NCBI GenBank assembly: GCA_020205615.1
Contig: CM035170.1
Coordinates: forward strand, 62,609,322 to 62,673,321
Length of the DNA: 64,000 nt
Source: Panax quinquefolius
Lineage: Eukaryota > Streptophyta > Magnoliopsida > Apiales > Araliaceae
Direction of reading: 5' to 3'
Shown here: in pieces, positions 1-12,214 of the stretch
Layout: each line of letters begins with the position of its first letter
Numbering within the stretch: position 1 is the first letter of the stretch
Position numbers and translations under genes: made by a program
Notes under the pieces: model-generated
Database searches by the model: none
Seen by the model: the letters and a program-made list of their open reading frames with translations, nothing else
What the model was told of the DNA's origin: nothing

Positions 1-235
1 ACTGCGTGAATAGTCATGATATCGTGAATAGTAACCCCACACAAAAAGTTTCAAATTTGATAAAAAGTTCAAACCAATATTTTAGTATAATGATATTGAA
101 GAAAATAATATCATTTCAGAAGAAAATAACATCCTTTACCTCAAAATAAGCGTACTTACCGATTTGAATTTGGGATATAGTCTTGTGAAACTTAGACTTT
201 GAATAGCAACTCTCAAAGTATCTAAATACTCACAA
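1..235 (-). repeat. Chromovirus LTR fragment
   Basis: This stretch matches, with small differences, 3,400-3,645 and 10,715-10,947, which lie inside the two LTRs of the chromovirus at 3,147-12,214. Shared landmarks are the GTGAATAGT motif, the AATGATATTGAAGAA segment and TATCTAAATACTCACAA. The match stops at about 235, where the ACAACGTT cluster begins. It is therefore a piece of another LTR of that family, cut off by the window edge on one side and by a junction on the other. Confidence 0.75.
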
Positions 236-500
236 CATTTTCCTTTTTTTTAATCTACAACATTTTTAAAACGTTGTGTAAATGTGTCTAAACGTTGTCT
301 GATATACTAAACAACAACGTTTTTATTCAAAAAACGTTGTGGAATTATACCTTCTACAACGTTTTTAAGCATCTGCTAATTTTTGAAAAATAATTCTACA
401 ACGTTTTTTTTCTAAAAAACGTTGTGTATTGTGCTTAACTACAACGTTTAAAAAACGTTGTGTAAAGGTGTCAAATAGACAACACATTTAACCACGACGT
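236..500. repeat. Cluster of ACAACGTTTT / AAAACGTTGT motifs
   Basis: About nine copies of ACAACGTTTT or its reverse complement AAAACGTTGT alternate over roughly 250 bases, for example near 263, 312, 330, 356, 396, 415, 441 and 456. Pairs facing each other form short hairpins. Motif clusters of this kind are known from subterminal regions of plant DNA transposons of the CACTA type, but no CACTA terminus is visible here. The cluster could also be an internal part of an LTR. No coding potential. Confidence 0.6.
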
Positions 501-873
501 TTTAATTTATTTTAATAAATCATTTAGTTTATAGTTTATAATCTCATATTATTTATTTGGATTTTCATATCCCATCTTAGTTACATAAACTAATTACTAC
601 ATATTAAATAAATTTTCCACTTAAACAAATATCACAAAATTATAATCTCATTATAATTTTATTTAATAATTTCATATACCACTTTAATTATTAAATTAAA
701 ACAACACTATAGCAATTCATGTAATCTTGAAGAACTCTCCAACTATTAAATTAAATTAGAATATTATCTAATAAATTTAATTCCCAAAATCAACTAACAA
801 CAACCACATTAATAACATATTTATTTAATTTAATAAATATTTTAAATTATAAATAAAATCTTGGATTTTTACA
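501..873 (-). repeat. LTR 3'-side fragment, family C
   Basis: This AT-rich stretch matches 43,374-43,710 over most of its length, including a shared run around AATTAGAATATTATCT and the AAATTATAAATAAAAT end. It stops in TTTTTACA at 873 and is followed at once by TTCTTCCCCCCTT, the reverse complement of a purine-rich tract, as expected at the border between a minus-strand 3' LTR and the element interior. The start of this LTR is not identifiable. Confidence 0.6.
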
Positions 874-3140
874 TTCTTCCCCCCTTATAAGGATTCCGTC
901 CTCGGAATCACCGAAACCCTACCTTACTCAGGTTTTCATCAAATCTCTTTTTTTTAAAAAAACTTTAAAAACTTTATCGTTAATAACTTCAACACATTAC
1001 CGTAATATAGGTTTTATATTTTCTACAACATTCATTTCTTCAACAAATTCTAGGTTTTATATTTCCTACTACATTTATTTCCTTTTCTAAGGATCTTTAT
1101 CATATACTCAACTCATAAACATTCGGGATATTACATTCATCTTTTCTTCTAAGAATTTCGTCCTCAAAATTTTATTTATTAATCTTCATTCATTCAGTCT
1201 ATCAAAATAGATTTTACGTTAATACTTTATTTATTCATTGGGTTCTATAATCACTTTCTTTCTATAAAGATCTTTCTACAATTATTAACTTTTCTATAGA
1301 AAGTTTTACATTATTCTTTGATAACTCATCTCTTTCTCATTTCAAATTTTTTCCCTCACTTATTCAATATATTCGTCATTCAGTGTCACATTCTACGACT
1401 TACTTCTTTCTAAGAAATACTCTCCTTTTCACTTCCATCTTGCAGAATAACAAGAATCTTCCACAATTGTTCAATAATTGGGAAGTAGTATGAATAACTC
1501 AAGAATTTAAAAGATTCCAAATCATGTTGAGGGGTGACAAGACCTTGAACTACGTCCACGGTTATAAGTATTTTTTTTAACTTAAACCTAAACAGTCATT
1601 AGACTGTAGGGACTCCCATACTTAGGGTGTTAAGCCCTTGGAATGATGTTTTGTGCACAAACATCTAAACGCATCGCGTAAAATATGTCCAAGGTTAAAA
1701 GTAATCTTTCAACTTTAACCTAAACAGCCATAACTGTAGGGAATCCCCGTACTTAGGGTGATCAACCCTTCGTACCATGTATTATGCACAAACATCTAAA
1801 CGCTTACGCGTAATCCCCTATAAATGGGTTGTTTATCTTAGCTTTTCAACATCTGAATCCGCACCAAAACAATTTGGTTTGACATAACATCTCAAGAAAC
1901 GATTGAACTTCATAGACATCTTTCAATATTTGTCTAGCTGAATCAAATAGCATAGACTTTTATCAACAATTCAGACATCAATCAAAATAATTTTATCCAA
2001 TTCATATGGCATATCTTTCTTAGTTTAAAGAAAACCAAAAATTCTTTTATGATGACATGATACTGTATTATCTCGATAGTACGTTGAGGATTAAGTCATT
2101 ATATGACTTTGTCATACTACATAATACCATAGTGGGCTGACGATCTTATGATCACATCCAACACCAGGTTCAATTGCATTAATGACTTTCTCGTTTGTCA
2201 AATCAACATCATATTTAGTGATGCCTTAATGACTACAAAAAGAAAAAAAAATACATTTTGATATTTTAAATCATTTTTGTCTAGCCGAAACAATAAGCAT
2301 AGACATACGAATAATGGTATTGTTTTTAAACTCATTGGTTCTATCGTTTAATCCAATATATTCAAGAAAAATAGAAGTGCAAACATCAACACGAAGTCAA
2401 TAAATTTTGAAAATCTAGCAAAGCTAGAAGATTTGGAAAACCTATGTCTCCACCACAAACCCAACTTTCTAAACTGATCCATTGCTTAACAATTCTATCT
2501 ATTCCTATACTCCTCAATTCCTCATTCACAACTTATCTATACCCCAGTATAGTTCATCAAACTTACAACACTTTGGAAGTTCAGGAACTTGCCACAATAA
2601 TATGAGTTTAAGAACTTATCCTAGTCAAACCATAGGCGTCCATTCGCTGAGGGGTTCAAAAACATACATATGATTATGAGTCAACAACTTACCATAAGTA
2701 TGAGTTTTAAGAACTCACACATAATCCTAATAATATCTGACTAATCTTAATAGTCTCTAACTATCAAATACACATGAGAAAAGAATTACCTTTTCACCAT
2801 ATATACATTGATAGCGCAACACCAACATTCCAATGATTGTCAATGTGATAAAATGAACGCAAACACAAAATCCTCACCCATACAAAGGTTTGTACCACTC
2901 AGCCATCACATGAGTCCTCAATTAAATCTCACCTAACTCTATCTTGCTCATAACTTACTCTTTACTCGATATGAATTCCCCGTATCACATTTTTTATAAC
3001 TCTTTGTGAGTTTATCTCGTACTATATATATCATAGTACATTATCTTCATAGCATCAAGCTATAATTATTCAAACATTACAGACCATCTTTCTTTTATAA
3101 CTTAAATAGATCACTTCGTGATCTTATTCTATAATCATCT
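874..3140 (-). mobile_element. Non-coding interior of an LTR retroelement
   Basis: No credible coding sequence is visible. From about 1,840 to 3,140 it matches 30,085-31,415 in the interior of the element at 27,857-43,710: both contain GGATTCCGCACCAAAA or its close relative, repeated TTTGTCTAGCTGAAT segments, and CATTCGCTGAGGGGTTCA. A pyrimidine run at 874-886 reads as a polypurine tract on the minus strand. The 3,140 end is an abrupt junction with a chromovirus LTR. It is best read as a truncated, possibly non-autonomous retroelement interior. Confidence 0.55.
1553..1815. repeat. Two tandem copies of a ~133-bp unit
   Basis: The unit begins near CGTCCACGGTTATAAG at 1,553 and recurs near TGTCCAAGGTTAAAAG at 1,686. 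Both copies contain CTAAACAGYCAT, CTTAGGGTG and GTGCACAAACATCTAAACGC. The reverse complement of 17,940-18,090, inside the LTR of the element at 15,593-20,571, carries the same landmarks once. So this is an LTR-derived segment duplicated in tandem. Confidence 0.6.
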
Positions 3141-3146
3141 CCCTTA

Positions 3147-4924
3147 AGCCAAAGATATTTAGTAATATCATCATTTAGGACTGAGGATGATGAAAAATAT
3201 TTTAAAGAAAACGAATCCAGTGAGATAGAAGAACAAATAGTAGGGATTCATATAATAGTTTATCCAAGATCAATAATACTCCATAATAACCAATTTTGAA
3301 GCAAAATTCAAGAATAAAGATCAAAACATGGATACAATCAAAGATAGTAACTATAATAGACATCTTGGACAAAAGAAGAAAATTTTATTTTTAGAATTGA
3401 ATAGTCTTAGATATCGTGAATAGTCTTGTATACATGAATAGTAACCCCAGACACAAAAAGTTTCAAATTTGATAAAAATTCGAGATCAATACTTGGCGTA
3501 ATGATATTGAAGAAATAATATCATATATGAAGAAAATAACATCCTTACCTCAAAATAACCGCAGTACTTACAATCGAATTTGGGATATAGTCTTGTGAAA
3601 CTTGTACTAAAAATAGAAACTCATAAAGTATCTAAATACTCACAAAATATGCTCGATAATATAGAGAGAGAAAGAGAGAAAACTTATGTTTCTAGTGTGA
3701 TTTTCAATTCTAACTTAGCCCTCTATTTATAGGAAAATGTTAGCAGACTTGACCTGCAACCTGATGGCTTTACCTGCTACTATTCCCACCCACCACATTT
3801 GAAATAAAATTTAGCATATTTCTTCTCCAACCACAAGTGGGCCAACTCAATTCTAGAATTTTCCACCAAAATGCTAAATTCGGACACTTCAACAATTTCT
3901 GAACCAGTCACCTCTTAAAATTCATAACAAATCATACGTTCATTTTTAACGGTTCAAAATTTGTGGACATATACTCAACTTATATATGTATAACATATCC
4001 AAAAATTACAACGATCCAACGATCGGATTAAAAATTATAACTCACGCAATATATCTCAAAAACACTTGTTTAATTTTTTTAATACCTTCATTCCAGAACA
4101 AAAATCTTGATAAAACACCTCAATATTAACTCTTTCATTTTTAACCACAATAAATATATCCAACATTTTATCCACATAAAATAAATATTACCTTATCATA
4201 TGAATCAATAATTAATTATTCACAAATAATATTATAGAATCACATTTATGACAACCAGTAGTTCGGAAAGAGGGGGCTTTCGATAAGAATTTCTCCTTCT
4301 TGGCGTAATAATTAGGAGACCAAACCTCTCCTTGACGAACTTTCTAGACATTGCCAATAATGCTATCTAATAATATTATTCAAATAATATGAATTATTGA
4401 TCGATAATGGGAAATCTTGTGCGATGATAATTATTGAAACAACAATAATATAAAATATCAACGCAGACAATTATTGAATCAATAAAATAAAATATTGAGC
4501 AATGCTTCTATAACAATTATTGAGTAGTGCCTTCTTATGTAAGGATCAATAATTCATCAATCTTGTATCTCACGCGTATTCTTCGTATTTTAACCACCGG
4601 GGTATTCAACGATGTTAGCGGTAACAACTACTGTAGTTATTTATAAAAACTCAAACTTGTCATTTTCTTCATCCAACAATTATTACATTATGGGGCCCAC
4701 AAATGATTGCTACGTAAATCATTTAATATTCCCCGACAACAAGAATATTCCACGACCAAATGAATATTCCTTGACAACAATGATTATTTTATAACCACTT
4801 GCATATTTTGCAAAATTTGCACATTTAAACCATAACCAGAGAATTATATCAAATTAATACCTTATTATTCACAATAATAATTAGATAAATTTTGATTTTA
4901 TTTATAATAAGTTGGGGTCTTACA
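3147..4924 (-). repeat. Truncated 3' LTR of the chromovirus
   Basis: This segment aligns along its whole length with 10,456-12,214 and ends in the same GGGGTCTTACA. The equivalent of 9,755-10,455 is missing: at about 3,140 the sequence switches to unrelated retroelement interior. In this orientation the missing part is the side that would carry the outer end of the element. AT-rich, non-coding; short ORFs here are not meaningful. Confidence 0.8.
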
Positions 4925-4937
4925 ACCTCCCTTCCTT
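4925..4937 (-). other. Polypurine tract of the chromovirus
   Basis: ACCTCCCTTCCTT on the plus strand reads AAGGAAGGGAGGT on the minus strand, directly before the 3' LTR that starts TGTAAGACCCC. A purine run in this position primes plus-strand DNA synthesis in LTR retrotransposons. Confidence 0.75.
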
Positions 4938-4949
4938 GTGAAATTTCGT

Positions 4950-5402
4950 CCTCGAAATTGACATACGTACCTGGTGTTTCGAAAAGGTGAGGATACCTCG
5001 CTTTCATTTCTGATTCCAACTCCCAGGTCATTTCTTCAATAACATGGTTTCTCCACAAAACCTTAACTTGTGGTACAACCTTGAGTGCGTGGGACATGCT
5101 CTTTCTATCCAAGATCTTAACGGTACTTCTTAAATGCGTTAAATCTTGGCTATCTCGTCTAGTTCTAACGCATAATATGGTTCGGGTCTTTCACATATTC
5201 TGAAGCATGGATATATGAAAAACATTATGAACACGAGACATACTTGGAGGTAATGTGAGTCTATAGGCCACATTTCATATTCGATCAAGAATCTCAAATG
5301 GACCAACAAATCGTGGATTGAGCTTTCTTCTCTTTCCAAATCTTGTAACTCCCTTCCATGGAGCAACACGTAACAATACATGATCTCGATATTAAACTCC
5401 AC
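4950..5402 (-). pseudogene. Integrase C-terminus (GPY/F) and chromodomain
   Basis: The 3' end of the pol gene. At about 5,330-5,280 the minus strand encodes an RFVGPFEIL-like stretch, the GPY/F module of Ty3/gypsy integrases; at about 5,275-5,195, in another frame, it encodes SRVHNVFHISML, the usual continuation. From 5,112 an 87-residue reading frame carries VKVLWRNHVIEEMTWELE and then MKARYPHLF (about residues 16-44), a chromodomain thought to direct integration to marked chromatin. The two aromatic positions seen are both tryptophans (W20 and W30). The modules lie in different frames, so the gene is broken by indels. Domain identity is clear; function is lost. Confidence 0.8.
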
Positions 5403-5432
5403 GTCCTTTCTATGAAGATCGGCATAACTCTT

Positions 5433-6369
5433 TTATCGATCTTGTGAGGTTTGAATCGTTGTCGAATCATTTGGATCTTTTACGTAGTCATGCGTACTAA
5501 TTACGGTCCCAACAACGTTGCTTCTCCCACCTCGTCCCAAAGATATCTTGGAGAAGCGACACTTTCGTCCCATATAACACCTCAAATGGAGCCATTTTAT
5601 ACTTGCTTGATAAGCTTTGTTGTTGTAGGAGAATTCCACGATGGCAAGGAAGTACTTATCCCAACTTCCTTTAAAATCTAGGACACAAAGTCTTAATATA
5701 TCTTCAAGGGTTTGAATAGTCCTCTCTGATTGTCCATCCGTTTGAGGATGGTATGCCGAACTGAATCGTAAATCCGTGCCCATAGCTTTCTGCAAGCTAA
5801 CCCAAAATCGTGAAGTGAATCTTGGGTCACGATCGGAAACTATGGATACTTGCATGCCATGCAATCTCACAATCTCATTCATGTACATACAAGCAAGACG
5901 TTCAAGGGAATAAATCTCACGTATCGGTAAGAAATGGGCAGACTTGGTTAATCTATCAACAATAACCCAAATAGCATCTATGCCTTGAGAAACTTTGGGA
6001 AGACACATAACTTGAAATCCATAGTAATGTGTTTCCACTTCCATTTCGAAATCTCGGTGGTTGTAATGGACCCTTTGGCACTTGATGCTCGCGCCTTTAC
6101 GTTGACAAGTTAAACACCTCGAGATAAATTCATGATCTCTCTCTTCATATTGTTCCACCAAAATGTATGTCGAATATCATGATACATTTGGTACTCCCGA
6201 GATGGATTACAAGCGGTGTGTTGTGTGCCTCCATCATGATTCTATGCTTCAAGTCGAAATCGTTAGGAACACAAAATGCGGAGTTGAATCTAAGTATTCC
6301 TTCTTCATCGATTCTTGCTTCTGGAATAGCACCTTCTTGCACTTTCTTCTTCATACGCATCAGCTCCAT
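5433..6369 (-). pseudogene. Chromovirus integrase core and zinc domain
   Basis: Integrase inserts the retroelement cDNA into the host chromosome. The 6,369-6,145 frame holds the histidine half of the HHCC zinc domain (HNTP.VIHLG region) and 6,161-5,433 begins with the CLTC cysteine pair (residues 16-19). In that second frame SDRDPRFTS supplies an acidic catalytic residue (D110) and [10 protein letters not shown] the glutamate (E146), exactly 35 residues apart as in the DD35E rule. The first catalytic aspartate should lie in an MDF triplet; that triplet reads only in a neighbouring frame near 6,025, so a frameshift separates it. After about residue 208 ([10 protein letters not shown]) the frame drifts into nonsense. 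Confidence 0.85.
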
Positions 6370-6379
6370 GTCCGTAGCT

Positions 6380-6780
6380 TAAGCAGCTTTAACTTTACCG
6401 ATTAAAGTCGGTTCTACTCGTATATTTGCCATCATCATGTGGGTCCCTGGAGTCTTTAATTCTACCTCCATCCTTTGCAAGTCATACAGAATGGGCCTTT
6501 GCATTGACAATATCGTACTCGTACTCGAATATGGTCTTTTACTCAATGTGTCGACTCTTTACGTTAACTTTTCGATATGATATTGAATAGTGTGATCGTA
6601 ATCTTTCAATAGTTCAAGCCAACGTCGTTCTTGCATGTTGAGTTCTTTTTGGTGAAGAAATATTTGAGGCTTTTATGGTCCGTATAAATCTTCACTTTCT
6701 CCCCATACTGAGTCGTGTCTCCAAATTTTCAACGCGAATCATTGCCGCCAACTCTAGATCATGAGTAGGATAATTCCTCT
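6380..6780 (-). pseudogene. RNase H region, decayed
   Basis: This lies where RNase H is expected, between reverse transcriptase and integrase. No single long frame survives. On the minus strand, around 6,790-6,650, short pieces resemble the usual ASRQLK...HDLELAA and YGEKVKIYTDHKSLKYFF-type landmarks in shifting frames. The assignment rests mainly on position and on these fragments. Several indels are required to connect them. Confidence 0.55.
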
Positions 6781-7760
6781 CATATTCTTTGAGTTATCGT
6801 GAGGCATAAACTATGACTTTCCCATGTTGCATGAGAACACATCCTAACCCTTTGCACGAAGCATCGTTTGCATATAACAAATCCATCCGTACCGGATGGT
6901 ATTGCGGAAACAGTCTTAAAATGAGTCTCCTCTTGAGCTCTTATAAACTCTTCTCGCATTTTTCTCGCTCCATATGAATTTTGTATCTTTTCAGTCAGGT
7001 GAGTTAATCTGATGGCGATTCGAAAAATCCTTCCACAAATCTCCAATAATAACCGGCTAAGCCCGAAAGCTACGCACTTGGTCCATGACTTTGGTTGCTC
7101 CCAACTTTGTCTTTGCTTGATCTTTGAAGGGTTAACAAATACTCCATTTTTTGACACCACGTGCCCAAGGAATGCTACTTCCTCGAGCGAACTCACATTT
7201 CTTGACTTGGCATAAAGCTTGTTTTCACGAAGCCTTTCAAGTATCAGCTTCAAATGGTGCTCATGATCTTCACGGCTTTTGGAATAGATGAGGATGTCAT
7301 CAATAAAGACAATAACAAACTGATCCAAATATTTCTTGAATACACGGTTCATCATATCCATGAAAGCAGCAGGAGCATTAGTCGATCAAAAGACATGACT
7401 AAGAATTCATAATGCCGTCTTAGGGTTAAGAAGCGGTCTTTGGAATATCCTCAGTTTTAATCTTCAGCTGATGATATCCAGAACGAAGATCGATCTTTGA
7501 AAAGAATTGTGCTCCTTGCAACTGGTCGAACAGGTCATCAATGCGAGGTAGCGGATACCTATTCTTGATGGTGACATGGTTTAATTCTCGGTAGTCAATA
7601 CAAAGTCGCATACTCCCGTCTTTCTTCTTTTTCTGAATAAATTAGGAGCACCCCGAGGAGATGTACTAGGGCCGAATGAAACCTATGTCTAACAATTCAC
7701 GTAGTTGGACTTTTAACTCATGAAGTTCAATAGGAGCCATTCGATATGGGGTTTTAGAAA
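6780..7760 (-). pseudogene. Chromovirus reverse transcriptase, fragmented
   Basis: Reverse transcriptase copies the element RNA to DNA. At 7,611-7,426 the minus strand encodes [20 protein letters not shown] followed by [13 protein letters not shown], which contains the first catalytic aspartate. After a break at about 7,430-7,361, a second frame at 7,361 encodes FVIVFIDDILIYSKS, with the FIDD catalytic box at residues 19-22, then KCxF-like thumb sequence and FLGHVVS. N-terminal to this, around 7,760-7,620, the expected PYRMAP-type approach is present only in fragments. Frameshifts near 7,400 and after 7,100 disable the gene. Confidence 0.85.
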
Positions 7761-7935
7761 TGGATTTTGTACGGCTCGAAGTTCAATAAAGAATTGACAT
7801 CACGTTACGGGGGGTAGGCCAGGAAGTTCTTGAGAAATACATTAGGAAATTCTCTAACAACAGAAATATTATTCAAATCTGACTTGTCTTTGTTCAAATC
7901 CATAACATGGGCTAAGAAAGCTTGACATCCGTTTT

Positions 7936-8457
7936 TCAATAAACGAATAGCTTTATGGCTTGATATGATAGTGGTGATTTTAGTGGTTTAGTTGTTTGAA
8001 TTAAGTATATGACGGGTTGGTTAGGAATATGAAAACTAACAACCTTACAAAAACAATCAATTTTGGCATGATGAGTGGTTAACCAATCAATTCCTAAAAT
8101 CACATCAAAAGCAAGTATCTTTAAAGAGATAAGATCAACAGGTAATGTGATACTACCAACTTGGATCATGAAAGATTTATAAACTGTGGATGTAACAAAA
8201 GTTTCACCCAACGGAGTCTCCACTGATAAATCAAAGTCTAATTTCTCCGGAGTCAAGTTTAAACGTTGAGCACAAGTAGGAGAGATAAAAGAATGGGTAG
8301 AACCGGTATCTAGTAAGGTATAAACTTCGCAAGAGTTCAAGATTATCTTACCCATAATCACCTCGTTCGGGTTCTTCGCGTTTTGGCCAGTCATGACAAA
8401 CGCTCTTCCAGGAACCGCTGATTTTGACTTATCCGGGACAGCCCTTGGAGTCAACAT
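7936..8457 (-). CDS. Gag-pol aspartic protease segment
   Basis: A 173-residue open stretch, the longest undamaged part of the chromovirus. The catalytic triplet is [12 protein letters not shown] with the aspartate at residue 50; the later [19 protein letters not shown] region is the conserved C-terminal part of retropepsin-like domains in plant gypsy elements. The protease cleaves the polyprotein during particle maturation. The first methionine is probably internal to the polyprotein, since a zinc knuckle lies just upstream in the same direction (8,521-8,480). No independent promoter or start context is suggested. It is a fragment of a longer gene, not a separate protein. Confidence 0.8.
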   Translation of the reverse strand: MLTPRAVPDKSKSAVPGRAFVMTGQNAKNPNEVIMGKIILNSCEVYTLLDTGSTHSFISPTCAQRLNLTPEKLDFDLSVETPLGETFVTSTVYKSFMIQVGSITLPVDLISLKILAFDVILGIDWLTTHHAKIDCFCKVVSFHIPNQPVIYLIQTTKPLKSPLSYQAIKLFVY

Positions 8458-8469
8458 CCCCGTTGAACT

Positions 8470-9587
8470 TGGTTTTGCTAGAGAACAATCCCGAGCTATG
8501 TGGCCTTCCTTTCCACAGTTGTAACATACCTTGGATTGTTGTGGACAGTTTGGGCTAATATGTCACTCTTTCCCGAATTTGTAACATCTAATAATGGACG
8601 TTCTCCTCCCTAGAATTTGTTGTTGGTCTTTGGTCTTGGTCTTTGATGTCTTCCGTCGTTGTTAAATCTCCTCTTTTGAAATTTCCACTTGACTCACTTC
8701 TCCTATTATCATGGCCACGATGACCACCCGAGTGGTTCTAGCCTTTTTTAATATTTTCCTCCTCGTTAGTTATCATCGCTCGATGATGGCCTTTGTCACC
8801 AGTATGACCACAGTTGTGGTCCCTCGGTTGAACATACTCACTATCTCGCTCTAATAATTGAGCCCTATTTACAATATCTGAATATAAAAAAAATTTATGA
8901 GATATAAGATATTGCCGAATCTCGGGCTTTAGTCCTCTCGAAACATCCTTGTCATTCGTTCCTCATTTTCTACCAAATGAGGTGCAAACACGGATAACTC
9001 TGCAAACTTAAGCCTCGTCTTTGGGACACCGTCATGTTGTTTTGTTCGGTCGATAAACTCCACCTCCTTCATATGATGAATACTTTCGGAAAGTACTTGT
9101 CATTGAATAGTTCTGAAATGTTTCCCAAGACATGTTGAGTGCGGCTGGCTGGGTACACTTCACAGACTCCCACCAGTAGTATGCCTCACCGCCGAACATA
9201 AAGGTGGCTAATGGAACCTTCTGTTCCTCCGTGCATCCCAAGACATCGAATATCTTGGTAATTTTCTTGACCCGCGTTTCATGCGTGATCGGATCCGCTT
9301 TCCCTTAAATTACGTGGTCCCAACTCTTTGAACTGCTTGGATATGACAATTCAGCGCATTGCTAGCATTTCCATCCGTATTACGTACACAGAGTTTCCCT
9401 CGTTTGGTTTTGCATAAAATCAAAAACTTACGAACATCCCATCATTCATCATTTGTTCGGTAGTGTTGTTTATAGGAGGATTATTGCCTTCCTGTTGCAC
9501 ATTCTCCTGGTTTGTAACTAAAGGTTGTTCCATAGTCTCATACACTCCATTGTTAACGTTCTCGTGACCATTCTTAAATCTTGCCAT
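8470..9587 (-). pseudogene. Chromovirus gag with zinc knuckle
   Basis: Gag forms the virus-like particle that packages element RNA. A likely start is the ATG at 9,587, opening MARFKNGHENVNNGVYET; the same start occurs in the related element at 36,630. A central part at 9,241-9,032 encodes LATFMFGGEAYYWWE, typical of the plant retrotransposon gag core. Near 8,521-8,480 the minus strand encodes [14 protein letters not shown], a complete CX2CX4HX4C nucleic-acid-binding knuckle, and a second CYKFGKE-like knuckle before it is damaged. Stops and frameshifts separate the pieces. Confidence 0.8.
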
Positions 9588-9740
9588 AAAACAAGGGTTA
9601 ATTAAATAAATTAACATATCACATAATATCCTATATTATGGTGACCAACAAATAAGCTTAGATAGGACACACTTTAGCGAAGGATTTACTCATCTCTCCC
9701 TCTAGCTCTATTCCCGATCTTCGCCGAGACCATATCCTAT

Positions 9741-9752
9741 GCTTTGATACCA
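9741..9752 (-). other. Primer binding site (tRNA-Met type)
   Basis: GCTTTGATACCA reads TGGTATCAAAGC on the minus strand, close to TGGTATCAGAGC, the common plant retroelement site complementary to initiator tRNA-Met. It sits two bases from the LTR edge at 9,755. Confidence 0.8.
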
Positions 9753-9754
9753 AT

Positions 9755-12214
9755 TGTGGCGCCCCCAAAATAGGTATACAACACCCATTCTCGAGTCGCC
9801 AAATACATGATACGAGAAAGCAAACTACAACTTCAATAATCTGATTGTCGTGCAAAATATGACAACACATCTTGTGAGTTTAAATACAAATATTGTCTTC
9901 TAGACAATATCCACACTCAAATAAGTCCTCATTACAATTATTCAAACACTATTTTACAAAAATAGTGAGGGCTGCTAAAACATCTTTCTAGAACCATCAC
10001 TCCGTACCCCATTAGTTCTGCTTTATGTTCTCACCTCCACGAGAAAAATGGAACAAAAAGGAAAAAGGTGAGCTCAACTAGCCCGATAAAGAATATTATG
10101 ACTAAGATAATATACAACAAATTATCGTTAGTCTTCAACGAGGAAAAAATCGAAAAATATAATAGACAACAAGTTTTTGATCAACAACTCCGGTGAAACA
10201 ACAATCCATTAGAAGAGTCAGTAGAGAATGAGTTCTACTATCTTCTAAGATTTAAAAATCCATCATCAATATTTTATCCTTGTAACAACAATCAATATAC
10301 ATCTTTAATCAAATATTCATCTTTTTTTTTCTGGACCAAAGATATTCATTTGTATCACCCGAGTTGGTCGTATTCATCTCAACACTGTTCACCTTTGCAC
10401 TACTGGGCGAAGGTATTCATCGATTAATCATTTATCTTTGCTTTCTGGCCCAAAAGATATTTAGTAATATCATCATTTAGGGTGAGGATGATGAAAAATA
10501 TTTTAAGGAAAAGCGAATCCGGTGAGACGGAAGAACAAATAGTAGGGATTCGTATAACAGTTTATCCAAGATCAATAATACTCCATAATAACCAATTTTG
10601 AAGCAAAATTCAAGAATAAAGATTAAAACATGGATATAATCAAAGATAGTAACTATAATAGACATCTTGGACAAAAAGAAGAAAATTTTTTTTTTAGGTG
10701 AATAGTCTTGAATAGTATATCGTGAATAGTCTTGGTATCGTGAATAGTAACTCAGACACAAAAAAGTTCCAAATTTGATAAAAATTCGGATCAATACTTG
10801 GCGTAATGATATTGAAGAAATAATATCATATATGAAGAAAATAACATCCTTACCTCAAAATAACCGTACTTACATTGAATTTGGGATATAGTCTTGTGAA
10901 ACTTGTACTAAAAAATAAAGAAACTCACAAAGTATCTAAATACTCACAAAATAAACTCGATAATATAGAGAGAAAGAGAAAAGCTTATGTTTACGGTATG
11001 ATTTTCAATTCTAACTTAGCCCTCTATTTATAGGAAAATGTTGGCGGACTTGACTGCAACTTTGATGGCTTTACTTGCTACTATTCCCACCCACCATATT
11101 TGAAATAAAATTTAGCACATTTTTCACCAACCACAAGTGGGGGCCCCTCAATTCTAGAATTTTCCATCAAAATGCTAAATTCGGATACTTGAACAATTTA
11201 CGAACCGATCACCTCTTAAAATTCATAACAAATCATACGTTCATTTTAACGGTTCAAAAATTGTGGACATATACTCAACTTATATATGTATAACATATCC
11301 AAAAATTACAACGATCCAACGGTCGGATTAAAAATTATAACTCACATAATATATCTCAAAAACCTTTGGTTTAATTTTTTAATACCTTCATTCAAACAAA
11401 AATCTTGATAAAACACCTCAACATTAACTCTTTCATTTTTAACCACAATAAATATATCCAACATTTATATCCACAAAAATAAATATTACCTTATCATATG
11501 AATCAATAATTAATTATTCACAAATAATATTACGAGAATCACATTTATAATGACCCGGTACATTCTAGGAAGAGGGGCTTTCGATAAGAATTTCTCCTTC
11601 TTGGCGGCGCAATTAGGTGACCAAACCTCTCCTTGATGAACTTTCTAGACATTGCCAATAATGCTATCTAATAATATTATTCAAATAATATGAATTATTG
11701 ATCGATAATGGGAAATCTTGTCTGCGATGACAATTATTGAAACAACAATAATATAAAATATCAACGCAACAATTATTAAATCAATAAAATAAAATATTGA
11801 ACAGTAACTACTATAACAATTATTGAGTAGTGCCTTCTTACGTAAGGATCAATAATTCATCAATAATGTGCATCCACGCGTATTACTGTATTTTAACCAC
11901 CGGGTATTCCAACGGTGTTAACGGTAACAACTACGCCGTTACTTATAAAAAATCAAACTTGTCGTTTTCTTCGTCCGATAATTATTACATTATGGGGCCC
12001 TGAAATGATTTGCTATGTTGTCGTCATGAATATTCCCCGACAACAAGAATATTCCACGACCAAATGAATATTCCCTGACAACAATGATTTTTTTATAACC
12101 ACTTGCATATTTTGCAAAATTTGCACATTTAACCCATAACCAATTAATACCTTATTATTCACAATAATAATTAGAGGAAATTCGATTTTATTTATAATAA
12201 GTTGGGGTCTTACA
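9755..12214 (-). repeat. 5' LTR of the chromovirus
   Basis: A 2,460-base LTR that begins TGTGGCGCCCCC and ends GGGGTCTTACA on the plus strand (TG...CA). It borders the primer site at 9,741-9,752. The right 1,759 bases are repeated at 3,147-4,924. It contains CTTTGCACTACTGGGCGAAG-type units and GTGAATAGT repeats that are also found, expanded, in the LTRs of the element at 31,802-40,784. Non-coding. Confidence 0.85.

Larger units (their letters stand above)
3147..12214 (-). mobile_element. Ty3/gypsy chromovirus, degenerate
   Basis: A minus-strand LTR retrotransposon. Reading right to left it has a 5' LTR (12,214-9,755), a tRNA-Met-type primer site, gag with zinc knuckle, aspartic protease, reverse transcriptase, RNase H, integrase with GPY/F module, chromodomain, a polypurine tract and a 3' LTR (4,924-3,147). 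Chromodomain order and the RYPHLF-type ending resemble the Tekay/Del group of plant chromoviruses. The 3' LTR lacks about 700 bases present at the outer end of the 5' LTR, so the left end is truncated and no target duplication can be tested. Stops and frameshifts interrupt every domain. Confidence 0.85.

Noticed and set aside
5451..6405. Plus-strand ORFs over the integrase region
   Set aside because: They are antisense shadows of the minus-strand integrase, whose motifs are clear.
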